The notes under the pieces are model-generated. The model made no database searches and was not told the DNA's origin. It saw only the letters and a program-made list of their open reading frames with translations. Positions 11,846 to 23,676 of a DNA stretch of 64,000 nucleotides are shown piece by piece (within the stretch, counting starts at the first letter, position 1; every line of letters starts with the position of its first letter). The DNA comes from Asterella californica. Lineage: Eukaryota; Streptophyta; Marchantiopsida; Marchantiales; Aytoniaceae. Location of the stretch: assembly GCA_036924285.1 (NCBI GenBank), contig JAYKYS010000001.1, positions 37,385,501 to 37,449,500 on the forward strand, given 5' to 3'. The position numbers and the translations under genes are program-made.

Positions 11846-13212
11846 TTATTTCTTCCCTTTCTTCTTCCCTTTTATCCATCCTCCTTTACTTCCGAGGGTG
11901 GATGCTTCGAATGCTTCTGCTGAAGCAACAACCTCTTCAATGGCGTCCATCTTTTCTCGACGACACCAAATCTCCATTTCAATCGATAAACCTGTAACTA
12001 GCCATTCTGTGACTTGATCCATAGAGTATGGGTTGGCTGTACCCATCCTCGAGATTCTATCCAGTAGATTGTAAAATCTTTGGACATAGTCTTTTATGCT
12101 CTCTTTCTTCCCTCTGACAAGTCTGATCAGCTTTCCCAAAACTTGGCGATTGTATCCAATTTCCCGGAACCACTCTAAGAATTTCGTCTTCAGCTTGTCC
12201 CAAGTATCGATATCTCCTGGTATCCTATTTGCATGATTGTACCAACTGCGCGCTCTCTTTCTGAGAAGACTTGGAAAGATCCGCAGACGATCTGGTTCAG
12301 CATCTTCTTTATTAGTGACAAATACAGATTCAAACAGTTTAATGTAAGCATCTGCATCCTCATCGTCATCTGAAGATCCTCCTCTGAACTTCGGGTAACC
12401 ATGTTTCGTGATGGGTTGGCCTGCCATACTTCGAACGAATGGAGCTCTTGGAACTTGAGTTGCTATCTTGGCAGGAGCTGGAATCGGCGCTGGTACTGCA
12501 GCTTGAACAAGGACAGCAGAGACAATACCCGCAGCAGCAGCTGCTTGGGCTTGTCTCTTCTTGAATATAGATGGTCCTGTGGTTGGCTGTAAGCAAGGAG
12601 CAGCGTCGTCTTTCTGAGCTACTGGAGTTAACGGGAGGAGTTCCCGCACCAGTGCTTCAGGAATAAGTTCCTGCGCCTGTAAAAGTTCCACTAAGGTAGT
12701 AACAGCTTCTACTGCCTTAGTTGAAGCTTCTTCATTCGGAGAAGTAAACTGATCTTGATTTGCAGAAGTACTTCCTACCTTCGGGTCAGGAGTAAACAAC
12801 TGCGGATATAAAACAGTATTGACTTCGGGAAAAGGTTTCCACCCTACTTCGCTTTCTGGATGTTCGGTCTCAGCACTTAGCCGAGTGGTAACTTCTTCAA
12901 AGTCAAGTTCTCTCTGAGCAGATTCGAGAGGAGTTGGAGATAATGACTTTGGTGTCCGAGGTGAACTTGATTCACCAAGGCTTGGTTCCTTCCTCTTCCA
13001 TTCTTTTGAGTTAGTGTTCTCCAACCTCGTTCTCTCTTCTTATGCTCTTCGTTTAACCGACGAGGTTCTTTCAGAATCTGTTCTCGATATTCTGCTCGTC
13101 TTTCTCGCCTCCTGTCTCTCTCAGATTGCACGTTTCCAGGAGGATCAGCTTGCCCGTCGACATATATGTCTCTGGACTTCTGTTCAATGATCTTGGATAA
13201 TTTCAGCATTCG
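11846..13212 (-). pseudogene. Gag (capsid) region of element 1
   Basis: The best start is MRMLKLSKIIEQ just downstream of the PBS (about 13212). A basic, charged N-terminus (DRRRERRAEYREQ) runs to about 13030, after which the frame moves to 13024-11846. The retrotransposon gag domain is clear in the last 180 residues: AYIKLFESVF, ARSWYNHA, DKLKTKFLEWF and KKESIKDYVQRFYNLLDRI. The frame ends in a Lys-rich run (GKKKGKK), and a Ser/Glu-rich low-complexity stretch in other frames fills 11845-11600. Gag forms the particle. The frame changes make this copy defective. Confidence 0.8.
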
Positions 13213-13214
13213 CA

Positions 13215-13232
13215 TCCCCGGCAGCGGTGCCA
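13215..13232 (-). other. Primer binding site of element 1
   Basis: The minus strand reads TGGCACCGCTGCCGGGGA, 21 nt inside the 5' LTR. It differs at two positions from the tRNA-Asp-type PBS that I recall for Athila/Tat elements. Confidence 0.7.
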
Positions 13233-13253
13233 AAATTTATTCAGTCTTCTATA

Positions 13254-16034
13254 TGTAACACACAAGAAAATCAAAAGATGCTCGAAAGTAGTAATTTAAG
13301 GATCGAACTCACAGAGATGCAAGTAAAGATCATCCAAAAGTAGTAAACATGTGACAAAGGTGATTCTTTATAGTTGTCTTTTATTCTCACGGGCAGAAAT
13401 CAGTCCCGGTAGAGATCAAACTCAGGTCTATCCAACAAGACAGAGTTGATAATCTTGACAATTTAACATAACAGATACTGAACAGGTCAAGGACCTCAAG
13501 AAACAGATGAACAACAGAGAAACAGAGCCACGGACAGAAATGTCACACGAGGAAGTACTGCTGAAGTGCTACTAGGTAGCCTCTAACATCATAAACGTTA
13601 AGTATCTTCACACTAAGTTACTTTCACTACTACTGGTCTCAGAAAACTCTGACGAAGAAGACTCTTCTTCCGCCGAAGTATCAGACTGAACTTCTTCCAA
13701 AATGTTCTCATCAAAGGACAACTTCTTCCGAAGTCGACTTCGCCCAAAAACGTCTTCGTAGCAAACTAACCTCGTAGATGCTGGTCTATTCTCAGTCCTC
13801 GCCGTAAACGTTATACTCTGATTTCAAATGTCGACAGCAAATCGTTCGGCACCCAGACTAATTCCTACCACACCAAACTACGATATTTCTTAGGTAGATC
13901 CCCGAAGTTGACAAAACACACAATGGCTCCGCAAACTCAAGAAATAGAAAACTCAAAAATGATAAAACACATAGAGGTACTGAGCACGAACAACACAGCG
14001 CTCATATATCGATTTTCTCGAAGATGACGGATCTTCTTCCTAAGAAGTCGGGAGCACTTCTGGTCCGCCGGATGAAGGTCCTGTGCCTGAAACGACACCA
14101 GGAACAACACCGCTTCCTATTGCTAACTCTCTACCTATCTCGCAAACTGAGAACTCTACGATCGCTCTACAGCTACAAACTCCTCCCTAATCTGACGAAG
14201 AAATCCCAGCTCCTCAGTATCCATCTCGACGGCAAAGTAGTTCTTCAACGTTGGCTCGATCCTACTCCGAAGTTGAACGCTGAGCTCCTCGGCCTTGATG
14301 ACGCGATGCTTCATATCCTCGATCTCCTTCGTCATCTGTGCAACAATGTCTTGATTCCTGTTTCTCTGCGCGCGCATCTCTTCTAACTCCTTCTTCGTCA
14401 GGGAAAGAACCTTCTTGTGTTCTTTCTCTCGATCCAATCTACTGAAGAAGTCCTTCTTTCTCCGAAGTCACATTCTTAAGTTCTTCGGTCTTCGCTTGAG
14501 TCTCCTTCTGCGTCATGAGGAGTGCTGCTCGTAAGTTCTCCTTCTCTTCGTGTCAGTTACCTCAGCCGAAGTGCATCGTATGCACTAACTCCGCTAAGTT
14601 CAGCTTCCGACCGATCATCTCCTCGTAGGTTCCTCGGTTCTCTTCCAATGTGTGCAGCAGTGGCATGACTACCTCCTGTATGTACTTCGCCGAAGAAGTA
14701 AGTTGCTCTATCTCTCCTATCGTCTATAGAGAAAAAGTAGTCTTCGGTGTGATGTCAGCATCCTTCTCCGTCCGAGGAGTATCTCCTTCTTCGGCTTCCT
14801 CTTCATCAGCTGCTTCACCATCGGCATAGACTGTCTTGGTCATCTTCATCTTCTTTCTCGACTTCTGTGCGGACCTCGGTGTCTCTTCCAAAGGCTTCTT
14901 CCTTCCACTTCTGCGGACTGGAGGAGATACCTCGACCACATCTTCATCCTCGGCCGGATTCACCTCTTCGGTTGCTTTCTCTGGAACTGCGGCTGAAGTC
15001 GACGCATCTTGTCTCTGCGCTGTGTCGGCCGCTACTTCGGTTCTTGCTTCATCGGACACGATTTTGTCGAAGAACTTCTCGAGTTGTGCATCTCTGGCTG
15101 GAGTCTGTACCACCTCGAATTCATCTTCTTCGGCTGCTGCGGTGAAGCCTAATCGCTTCTGTTCTTTGGCCGATAACAGTCCCATTCTCATGTAAAACAC
15201 CGAGACAAATGATCATATGTAAACCATGTCTTCCTCCTTCCATAGCTTTTGCACATGACAATGAAAGATCCTCGCCCAATGCGCTCTTTTCTCGGCGAAG
15301 AGCTGCTCGATGAAGATGATTTGTCAGTTCGACATATAAGTCGTTCTTCGTGGCCGAAAGATCGCCATGATCGCATCAGCAACCTCTCTCTTCTTCGGAT
15401 GAACATAATCGCTCGTCTTGTAACCGTTCCTCCCCTGGGGCAATTCCTTGAAGAGCTTGAGGAAGTTCTTCATTGCTTCGGGCGATGCTGCGGCTGATAC
15501 ACTGTCGAAGAGAAGATCGCCCCCCCTGCCTGCATCGTCAGTTCCTAAGACACCGGACCAGTGATCTTCGGTCCAGTTACAAGGTAGCCCATAGTTGTCG
15601 TCTGCTGGATGTTGTCTGCAAACCTTCAACTCGTGCATCAATTTCGAGGAGACCATCCTCCACCAAGGAAGTAAGAGGAATGCTAATCCCATCTCCTCGA
15701 GCTCCTTCTCATAGCGGCGAAGAGCCGCTTGATTAACTTCTAGTGCTCAGAGCCTCCGTGCCTTAGATGTCTGCTTCCCTCGCATCCCTATGATCATTGC
15801 AACAAGCTTCGCCGAAAACGGATTCTTTGTCGCAATCTACTTCTTCGCCCGTAACCGAATTCTTCCTCTCAAATTGGCTTCCTCGCCAGTCACTGACTTC
15901 GGCGAAGTAGAGATACTTCGGCGATCGGAAAATGCGGTGCGCTGCGCTCTTGCTATCGCTATGGGAATAGTAAAACAATAAGGTAAATGGCTTTGTTACC
16001 TGGCTTATATCTCGTGATAGGCTTTCTCGCACGT
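13254..16034 (-). repeat. Element 1 LTR, right copy (5' LTR), first part
   Basis: It starts TGTAACACAC like the left LTR and follows it closely to GCTTTCTCGCACGT, where element 2 interrupts it. The last four bases (16031-16034, ACGT) are repeated at 25006-25009 as the target duplication of element 2. The uninterrupted sequence is seen in the left LTR near 6455-6470. Confidence 0.92.
14156..16032 (-). pseudogene. ORF chain inside the right LTR of element 1; same unknown protein
   Basis: Minus-strand frames 16032-15763, 15692-15324, 15200-14724 and 14437-14156 are the counterpart of the chain in the left LTR. The N-terminal block (YLYFAEVSDWRGSQFERKNS) is readable here. The frame runs without a break past KNFLKLFKELP, where the left copy is shifted. 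It then stops at a TGA that replaces the TGG of NWQINF (near 15327), and stops again after DMVYI. The acidic region (ATEEVNPAEDEDVVEVSPPV) and the coiled-coil end are kept. Function unknown. Confidence 0.5.
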
Positions 16035-17363
16035 TGTCGAGTTGAGAGTTTTCCTGGGAAGGGCGGAATCTTCTGGCTGTGATATGATCTTGAAGGCTAT
16101 GTTCGGTCTACTCAGGGAAGCGTTGGGCTTCAAGCTGTGGTTGCTTATTATACAGAGGTAGGGTTCAGGTCATAAAGGGCACTATAGACACTCACTCAGG
16201 TCGAATTGACCCTCCAGTAAGTTCAGGAAGTGAAAATCAGATCAGACTAGCAGTAATAAGGTCAGACAGCGAACTTTAACAGTCCAGAATCAGAAACATA
16301 CAATGGTTCGGGCTTCAGAACTCCTCCTACATGTAAGTGAGGCCCTACTGACCATGCACACGAAGTTTCAGCTTGAGATCAAATCAGAGTGTCGAGATAT
16401 GGACAGAAACGTTCTGAGCAGAGAAATTACGGCAATTTCTGGTACCCAGACAGCTATTTCGACCTAGAACAGAGAATTGGCTCGATCACTTTCAAAGATT
16501 CTTACAGGATTTGCAGTAAACAGCTTGCTGAACACTCCTATGAAGTTGGGCCTCCTGATTGTACACAGAACTCCAGATCTCGCTCTTTGAAGTTGTTGTT
16601 CCAGATTGAGAGCTTTTCGGACCCCCTCTACTTCAGCGGTCGCCCCGAATTACTCACAATTTCAATTGACATGAAAATTTGGGGACAGTCGTAGCCCTGC
16701 TGCCAATGAACGAGACCTCGAAGGTTTGAAGTGATTTTCTCAAATCTACTGCGATTGACACCGAAAACCCCAAAATCAACAGAAGTGCTGCAATTCTGGC
16801 ACAAATCGAACTTCAATCAGCCATAACTCCTTCTTTATTGCTTCAAATCGATCAAAAGTTTCGCTGACAGTGCTTGGCACGACGAACCCTATCTCCCTGT
16901 GCTCTCAGATTTCGAAGATCCCTCTCCAAATGCTCGAACTCCTCTTAAGACCTCTACTACTAAGTTTAGCAGTAAGTAAAGACAAAATTAGACCAATGGG
17001 AGTTCATAGCTTCACTCCCCTGTCCTTTTGTGTCCCAAAACCACGTGGTGACTTGAATTTGCACATAGGCTACCACGTCAAGCCCCTAAAGTGCCAGCAT
17101 AGACCCTAAACTACATGCGAAGACATGTAAAACGACACGTAATCCTGAAAGATAACCTAACCTCGCAAGGAAGAATGCATGGGCGACACGTAATTACAAC
17201 CCATGAGCTTAACTCAATCTACGTGATAATCAACCTACTAAGACTCAAAAATATTTAACATCCTCCAGTATCGACTTCTCTGAGGTCCTAATTTCACTCA
17301 GAGAGACTAACGCTTGACAGAGAGGTGAATTATTTACACTGTGAAATGATTCACATCACGACA
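16035..17363 (-). repeat. Element 2 LTR, left copy (3' LTR)
   Basis: 1,329 bp from TGTCGAGTTG to CATCACGACA, matched base for base in length by 23677-25005. It contains no convincing gene. The last codons and stop of pol (17356-17358) lie within its inner end. Confidence 0.95.
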
Positions 17364-20300
17364 TCCACCCCCTCCAAACCTGCACATCCTCCGGCATGTG
17401 CCAACCTCTTCGGTCTTCTGTCTGCTCTTCATCATCATCGTTCTCGTCCGCCTCAACCTCTTCAGTAGTCGAGACGTCTTCATCTCTTGTCATCCTCTGC
17501 TCAGACTCTAGAAAGTTGGACAAATCTACTGATCCTCCACGTTGTTTGAACAACTTCACTCGTTTGCCAGCCACAGATAGTTTCAAAGGAGTACCATCCA
17601 GCTCATGTAAACTATAAGTGGCATTCTCATAAACGTCTAACACAACATAAGGCCCGAATCATCTTCGCGAGAACTTACGAAGTGTAGAATGCTGGTTCTC
17701 TAGCGTGCTATCATACACTAGAACCCAATCACCAACACGTATTGGCTTTGGTCGTAGTCGGTGAGTCTTGTCGAAACGCTCTTTGTTTCTGACTGGAGCC
17801 ACCTTCAGCTTCTCTTGCGCCTCAGCAAGATCCTCCTCCCTTCGCTCCAACTGCCTAGTTCGTAAAGCAAGGAGTGAAGTATGATCTATACCATCTTCCC
17901 ACGGTAGCGTAGCCCACGTAGGAAAGTCTTCCTCAGCAGGCATGATCGGCTTCTGCCCCAACATAAGCTCAACTGACATATAGCCAGTCGTGGTACAGTG
18001 TGTAGTTCTATCAGCCCATAAAGCAAATGGAAGTAGTCTCGGTCATTCTCTAGGCCTACCATCACATGCTTTTACTAAAGCGTGAACAATAGAAGGGTGT
18101 CCTCGTTCACTCTTACCAATCCCTTCCGGATTCATGGCAGTAGTAAGTCGAAGCTTTACTCCATAACGAGCAAAGAACTCCTTCGCTTCTGCACCTCTCA
18201 GCTCCCCCCTATCTGCTCGTAGTCTTCCAACAGATCCATAACGACAGATGATATCTTCCAGCACGAATCTAAATATGTTCTCTGTAGTCTTCGTTCGCAG
18301 TGCTCGTCCCTCCACGTAGTTAGAAAGATCTTCTCGAGCTAACACCAAGTAACGCATCCCCCACAGTCCCGGCGGCATCATCACAAGATCAAGGACCCAC
18401 GAAAAATGAATACTAGGTGGGTAGGTAGGTACAAGTCCATCTCTATAACGGACTTTAGAGTAGAACTGGCAGTGCAGACACGACCCAACAAAATCCACTA
18501 CGTCTTGATACAAACCCTTCCACCAGTATCGCTCCTTCATCTTCGTGTACGTAGCCCAAACTCCACGGTGTCCAGCCCACAAGGTGTCATGAAACTCCTT
18601 AAGCAGATTCAGCTTTGTCGGTTGATCATCCACCACTCTAGCAAGCATCCCATCTCTTCTCTTCGGACGTTTCCATAGATAACCTTCACGTAGAAGGTAA
18701 CTGTACGCCTTTCGTCTGATCTCCTTAAACTTTGCATCACTCCATCCTTCTCTTCTGCATAATAAACTCAGATAGTATCCGATATCGCGGAACTTCTCCG
18801 TGTAGAACTCCTCGTAGAACGGCAGTGGTTCCAAGTCTGAAGTCTGCTGACCAACTTGGCACCAAACGTCTCTCTTCTCTTCATCTTCGACTTCAGTAAT
18901 CATCTCTTCTTCATCTGTATAACAAGCCCTAGATAACATGTCTGCAACAGGATTATCCTTTCCTGCTATATGCTTCAGCTCAGGGTTCATACTCCGGATA
19001 TAAGCAATCCATCGTAGCATTGCTATGTCTGGAGTATTACAGTTTGCTATCATACCTAGCAAAGGCAAACAATCTGTTTCTACTATCACACGTGCACCTA
19101 TCAAGAACTCTCGGTCTACCTTCATAGCAGTAACAGCTCCCCACAACTCACGCTTCACTTGAGGGTAGTTACGTTGTCTATCTGTTAAGATCCGAGCTCC
19201 AAACCTTGAAACAAACCGCACGCCTTCTGCATCTTCTTGACCGACTGCCCATCCAATCGCCTTTGGACTCGTGTCAACAGTCAGTATGATAGGTCTTCCG
19301 CTCTCGTAGCTAAGTCTCCTTAGTACAGGTGGAGACTTCAGAATCTCCTTCAGTTGCTCCATCGTCTCGTGATGTTCTCGCCGCCAAGTAAACCTCTTCC
19401 CTTTTCTCAGAAGTGCATACAGAGGCTCGGCAATGTGTGCATAATGAGGAATACTCACACGAAAGAACACACAAGCTCCTAAGAATCGTCGAACCTCAGT
19501 AATGTTGGTACAGTCTACTATGCTTGCTATTGCATCTACCTTCTCTGGGTTCGGCCGTCTTCCAAAAGTACCGCATAAGTGACCAACCACCACAATCTCT
19601 GACATTCCAAAACGAGATTTGGTACCTGACAGAGTGAGGTGTACCTCTTCCAAGCGCATCAGAATCTTCTCCACATCTCGGATGTGGTCTGCAACGAACT
19701 TTCTGCAACCATCAGCAGTCATAGTTTTGTCCTTGTCTTCCACCGGACAGCCTTTCATGGGTATATCATCAAGAAATGGGATAGTAACCTCAGGTACAAA
19801 CTCTCGTAACACCTTATGCATCGCGTTTTGCATATGAGCTACTGAGTTTGTCGCACCTTGAGGAAGAGTACACATCCGCATCAATCCCAAAGGTGTACGC
19901 ATGGTAGTCAAGTCTCTACTCTCTAAAGCAAGCTGAAACTGATCATAACCTGAAAACAGATCTCCAATAGAATAGATAGATCTTCCAGCAAATGCCTCGG
20001 CTACTTCATCAACCACAGGTCCTGTCCCCACGTTTCGAATCGTGATGTTGTTGGCAGGCTGCAAGTCTTGGATGAAGCGTAAGGCTCCCGTCTTCTTAGA
20101 TACTGTGAACCATCGGCTAGAGTACGGAGCCATAGATGGTTCAAGAATACCCATCCGCATCCTCTCTTTCAGTAAGTCAATAACCTTCGGTAGCAAGGCA
20201 CGAGGGACTGGAATCGGCTTCAAGTCCCAAGGTACGTGAGGAACAGTGAAGATAACCATCAGAGCTATCACACTAGGATCCACACAACCAATCTCTCCAG

Positions 20301-21075
20301 CTGAGAAAGAAAATGCCTTACCATGTCTAACTATCATCTGCTCAAAAGCTCGTTTCTCCACTTCAGTCAAGAAGCCACCCCCTCCTATCTGGAGCTGCTC
20401 GAGTGTCTCTTGAGTAAACTCGTGTCCTATCTGTTTAGGATCTCTCAGTACAGGCTCAGTGGCCGCTAACTCCATCTGCTGTTGTGAGTCAACAGGTAAC
20501 TGAGTCGTCACTGGTTTCACCTTCTTCGCTACAGTTTTGTATTTGGTGTGAACCTCTGCTTCTTCACGAGAGCCACACCAGCAGATTGCATCCTTCCATC
20601 CACTCTCCAGTCTCGGATGAGGACGAGATTGCAAGCACGAGGCAATCTCCTCATAGACCTTACGAGAGTGGATAGGGATCACCACCCTTCCTCCCATCTG
20701 CTCCATCAACCTATCTACATCATCCAGCCAACGAACAAAAGACTGTACACCTACAAACTCCTCGTAAACACCAGAAATTATCTCATCTTCACCCAGAACT
20801 CCTGTACAGCGCAGATTTTCTGCATACTTCTCCATATGTCTTCTACTCTTCTTAGTCAGATCATCTACTCATGTGAACTCACTCCAATCATCAGAACTGA
20901 AAGCCATCAAACCAGATTTCCAACTATGTACAGTGTAGTTTTTCTCAGAATCTTGAGCAACCTCTTCATCAGCCTCTTGTGATCCCACAGGCTGCTCAAG
21001 CGGGATCATAGTAACAGCAGATCCGTCACTCTTGGTATCCCGTCCTACAAGAGTGGTTTCAGAAAACTCTTGCTC
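17356..21075 (-). pseudogene. Pol polyprotein of element 2 (RT, RNase H, integrase) with three TGA stops
   Basis: One frame runs from 21075 to 17356, interrupted only by TGA at 20871-20869, 18045-18043 and 17661-17659. In the long block 20835-18043 (930 residues), RT is at about residues 200-430: YSSRWFTVSKKTGALRF, DLFSGYDQF, LPQGATNSVAHMQNAM and IPFLDDIPMKG near 353. RNase H follows (LTVDTSPKAIGWAVG, VETDCLPLLG). The integrase has an HHCC finger near 748 (FHDTLWAGH to CLHC) and a D,D,E core (VLDLVMM, LRADRGEL, GIGKSERGH). The C-terminal segment has FGPYVVLDVYE, a GPY-like module, directly after the third TGA. All three stops fall where the family usually has Trp or where TGG fits. Confidence 0.9.
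17364..17378 (-). other. Polypurine tract of element 2
   Basis: The minus strand reads TTTGGAGGGGGTGGA directly before the 3' LTR start TGTCG. It overlaps the last pol codons. Confidence 0.85.
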
Positions 21076-23640
21076 CTACAGATAGGAGAATCTCTCAAAG
21101 TCTGTCTATTTCGTTCGTGGTTCGTACGAACGGTCAGAAACTGCACAGAACGTCTATCATCTGGACTACGGATCCTAGCATAGTGAGATCCATCATCCAT
21201 CACCTTCGTCTCCATTCTAACTGCCGTGATATAAGGTTGACCAAGAATCACAGGATAAGAAGCAGAAGACTGCACGAAGAAGTGCTGATCTACCTCCACA
21301 TCACCCAGCTTCACTCTCACGTTGGGACAAGCGCCGTATAACTCACCCTTCTGGTTGTTTGCAGCTCGTAGCACCCAACCATGGTTCAGTTCGATAGGCC
21401 ATTGTCCTCTCTCGTACACTTCTCGTGACATGATGTTGATCTCTGAACCGTGATCAACTAACGCAGCAACAGGTTCAAGACTTCCGAGACGAACTCGTGT
21501 AGCCGTCGTAGCACGAGCCCAGTGTCTCTTCCTGAAGTCACTATCAGTAGCTGGGCTCTCATCGCCAGCTTCATCGTCATCGAATTCAGCAGTGTTGGTA
21601 CCGGCAACCAACGCCTCTTGCTGGAACTCTGTATCATCAACCTCCTGAAAATGCACCTTACCGAACTCCGCATCATTCACAGAAGCTCCTACCACATCAA
21701 TCATCTGACTTTCTACTTGCTCGGACATCACCTGTCTCTTCCGCTTGATGATGTCGATGATTAGTTCGTGAAACTCCCTCTTCGCAATACCAAGAACCTC
21801 CCGAAGAGAAAACTCGATTCGCGCGTCAAGTATTCTCTGCTCCAGGATGCTCTTGAGATCAGTTGAAGTTTCGATATCAGCCGCCAACTTGTAAGCCGGT
21901 CCCTTCCCCTTCTCTTGGGCAGTAAACCGTCTCCCAACAGTCGTTGGCTCCTGCTGGGATCTCTGCACGTCCTCCATCGGACCTGGTGCAGGTGGAGGAG
22001 CTGCAGAAGTAGACGGGATGTCATCTGGAGGAGCTGCTCGTCTCCTTGTGACTCTTCGTCTGTCTCCTGCCTCCTCCGGAACTCCAGTATCAAGTTCAGA
22101 GGCTTCTCGCCGCCTCTTCTCCTCCACAGAAGCATCTTGCCAGTGAACGTGTCTATCCACGTCCAAGAATGCTTTGATAGACGCAGCATCAACAGGATCT
22201 CCCCACCCTGTGACCCTACGGATAGTTTCTGCTCCTCTCTTCAGTACTTCAGAAGGAACTTGAACAGGTTTCTTCTCAGTAGTCCTATCTAGCAACGTAG
22301 GACTAGAAGAAACTTCAATGTGACCGGCATATACATCAGGATTTACCGGTGGTGCCATCAATGCATGTACAGTTGCAGCAGCTGTAATCTGAGGTAGACT
22401 CCTCATGCCTCCTCGTCCAAACTGCGTGCTTAGCGGCTCTCCAGTAGAAGAAAGATGCAGCCTACCGTTCTGGTAGCGGACCACACCATCTCGCAGAGCA
22501 GCCGTGAGCACTTGACAGTCCCCTCGGAAATGATCTTGACTGTCACACCAGATACATCTACGAACAGGTGCACCTCCTGGACGTGCAGCAGCAGGCGTCG
22601 GTGGCTGCTCTCTCTGCAGGCCAGCTAACTCCACCTTCAGTTCTCTCATCTGCCGAATCAGGTCTTCGATCTGGTTCTGCTGTCCATGGTTCTCTGCAGG
22701 TCTCTGAACCGGTGCCCTTTGTGCAGGAACTGGCACCACTGGTATCAAAGGTACTGCAGCCGGTACAACAGGTCTGGGAGCAAGAGCCGGAGGTTGCTGT
22801 ACTTGAGGAGCAGTGCGAGGTTGAGCGGCCACTTCTGCAAGCGGACGTCCTCCCACAGCCACTCTTCCACGCCTTTGTCTCGTCAATACAGCAACAGCAT
22901 CCTCAACTCTCTCCCAATCAGTAGTAACTCCTCCTTCAGCCGATCGGTCAGCCAACATAAAGCATAACCGATCTGCCGTAGCATCATCGGTAGCTTGCAG
23001 GAAAAGCTCGGTTTTCCTAGCATCTAAGGTTATCCTCTCAAGAGTTGAGAGTTGTCGGTATCTCCGATCAAACTCTCTCAGCATCTCATTCAAGTTCATC
23101 ATACGACCAGGTTGCTGCTCAACCCAGTCCAGAAACGTTCTTCTAGTAACTCTCTCTGAATCTTCTTCGAGAAACTCCTCTCGAAGAGATCGTTCGAAAC
23201 TCATCCAGACACCTAGATTTCTTCTCTGTACATCCCTAACCTGGTCCCGCAACTCAGGGATTACAGCTAACTCGAAACTCCCTATCATCTCAGCATCAGT
23301 AACTCTAACTAGTTCCATCTCTCCTCTGTATTCACGTAGATATCTAGAAATATCTCTATCTAGAAATATCTCTATCTTCAAATCTACCGCATCTATTCAC
23401 AATTGCTTGCAAAGCCTTGGTAGACTTCAACTCACCCTCTCCAATGATCGGATGCTGTTGGACTAGGGCCGCAAGCATCCTCAGAATCTCAATTGTGTCG
23501 AGACCAGATGCAGATGTCGCTGTAGCCGCTGGTGCTACAGAAGGAGCTGCAGTAGACGTAGATGCAGCAAGCGTAGAAGTAGCAGCAGCAGCACTCTTGC
23601 GATCCATCTCTTCTCCTTGTAGTGAACTCAACCTTCTCAA
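21045..23640 (-). pseudogene. Gag and protease of element 2 (frameshifted by a 16-bp duplication)
   Basis: Frame 23640-23356 begins with MRRLSSLQGEE (or MDRKSAAAA at 23607). It stops where 16 bp (TAGAAATATCTCTATC on the plus strand) is duplicated in tandem at 23345-23376; the rest of gag continues in frame 23381-21045. A helical gag domain (FLDWVEQQPGRMMNLNEMLR) is followed by a Pro/Ala-rich linker. One CX2CX4HX4C knuckle, CIWCDSQDHFRGDC, is near residue 275 of the second frame, and a retropepsin site, LVDHGSEINIM, is near residue 640. Gag ends 31 nt inside the open pol frame, which is in the -1 frame, so pol was probably made by frameshifting. Confidence 0.85.
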
Positions 23641-23656
23641 TCAATCACCCCAAGAG

Positions 23657-23674
23657 CTCTCAGTGGAAGCACCA
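23657..23674 (-). other. Primer binding site of element 2
   Basis: The minus strand reads TGGTGCTTCCACTGAGAG, two bases inside the 5' LTR end. The start TGGTGC fits a tRNA ending GCACCA; I cannot name the tRNA with certainty. Confidence 0.65.
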
Positions 23675-23676
23675 GA

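Noticed and set aside
16389..16694. ORFs in the LTRs of element 2 (for example 101 residues at 16389 and 24031)
   Set aside because: They occur in both LTRs only because the LTRs are near-identical, and they show no family motif. Unlike element 1, there is no evidence of conserved coding.
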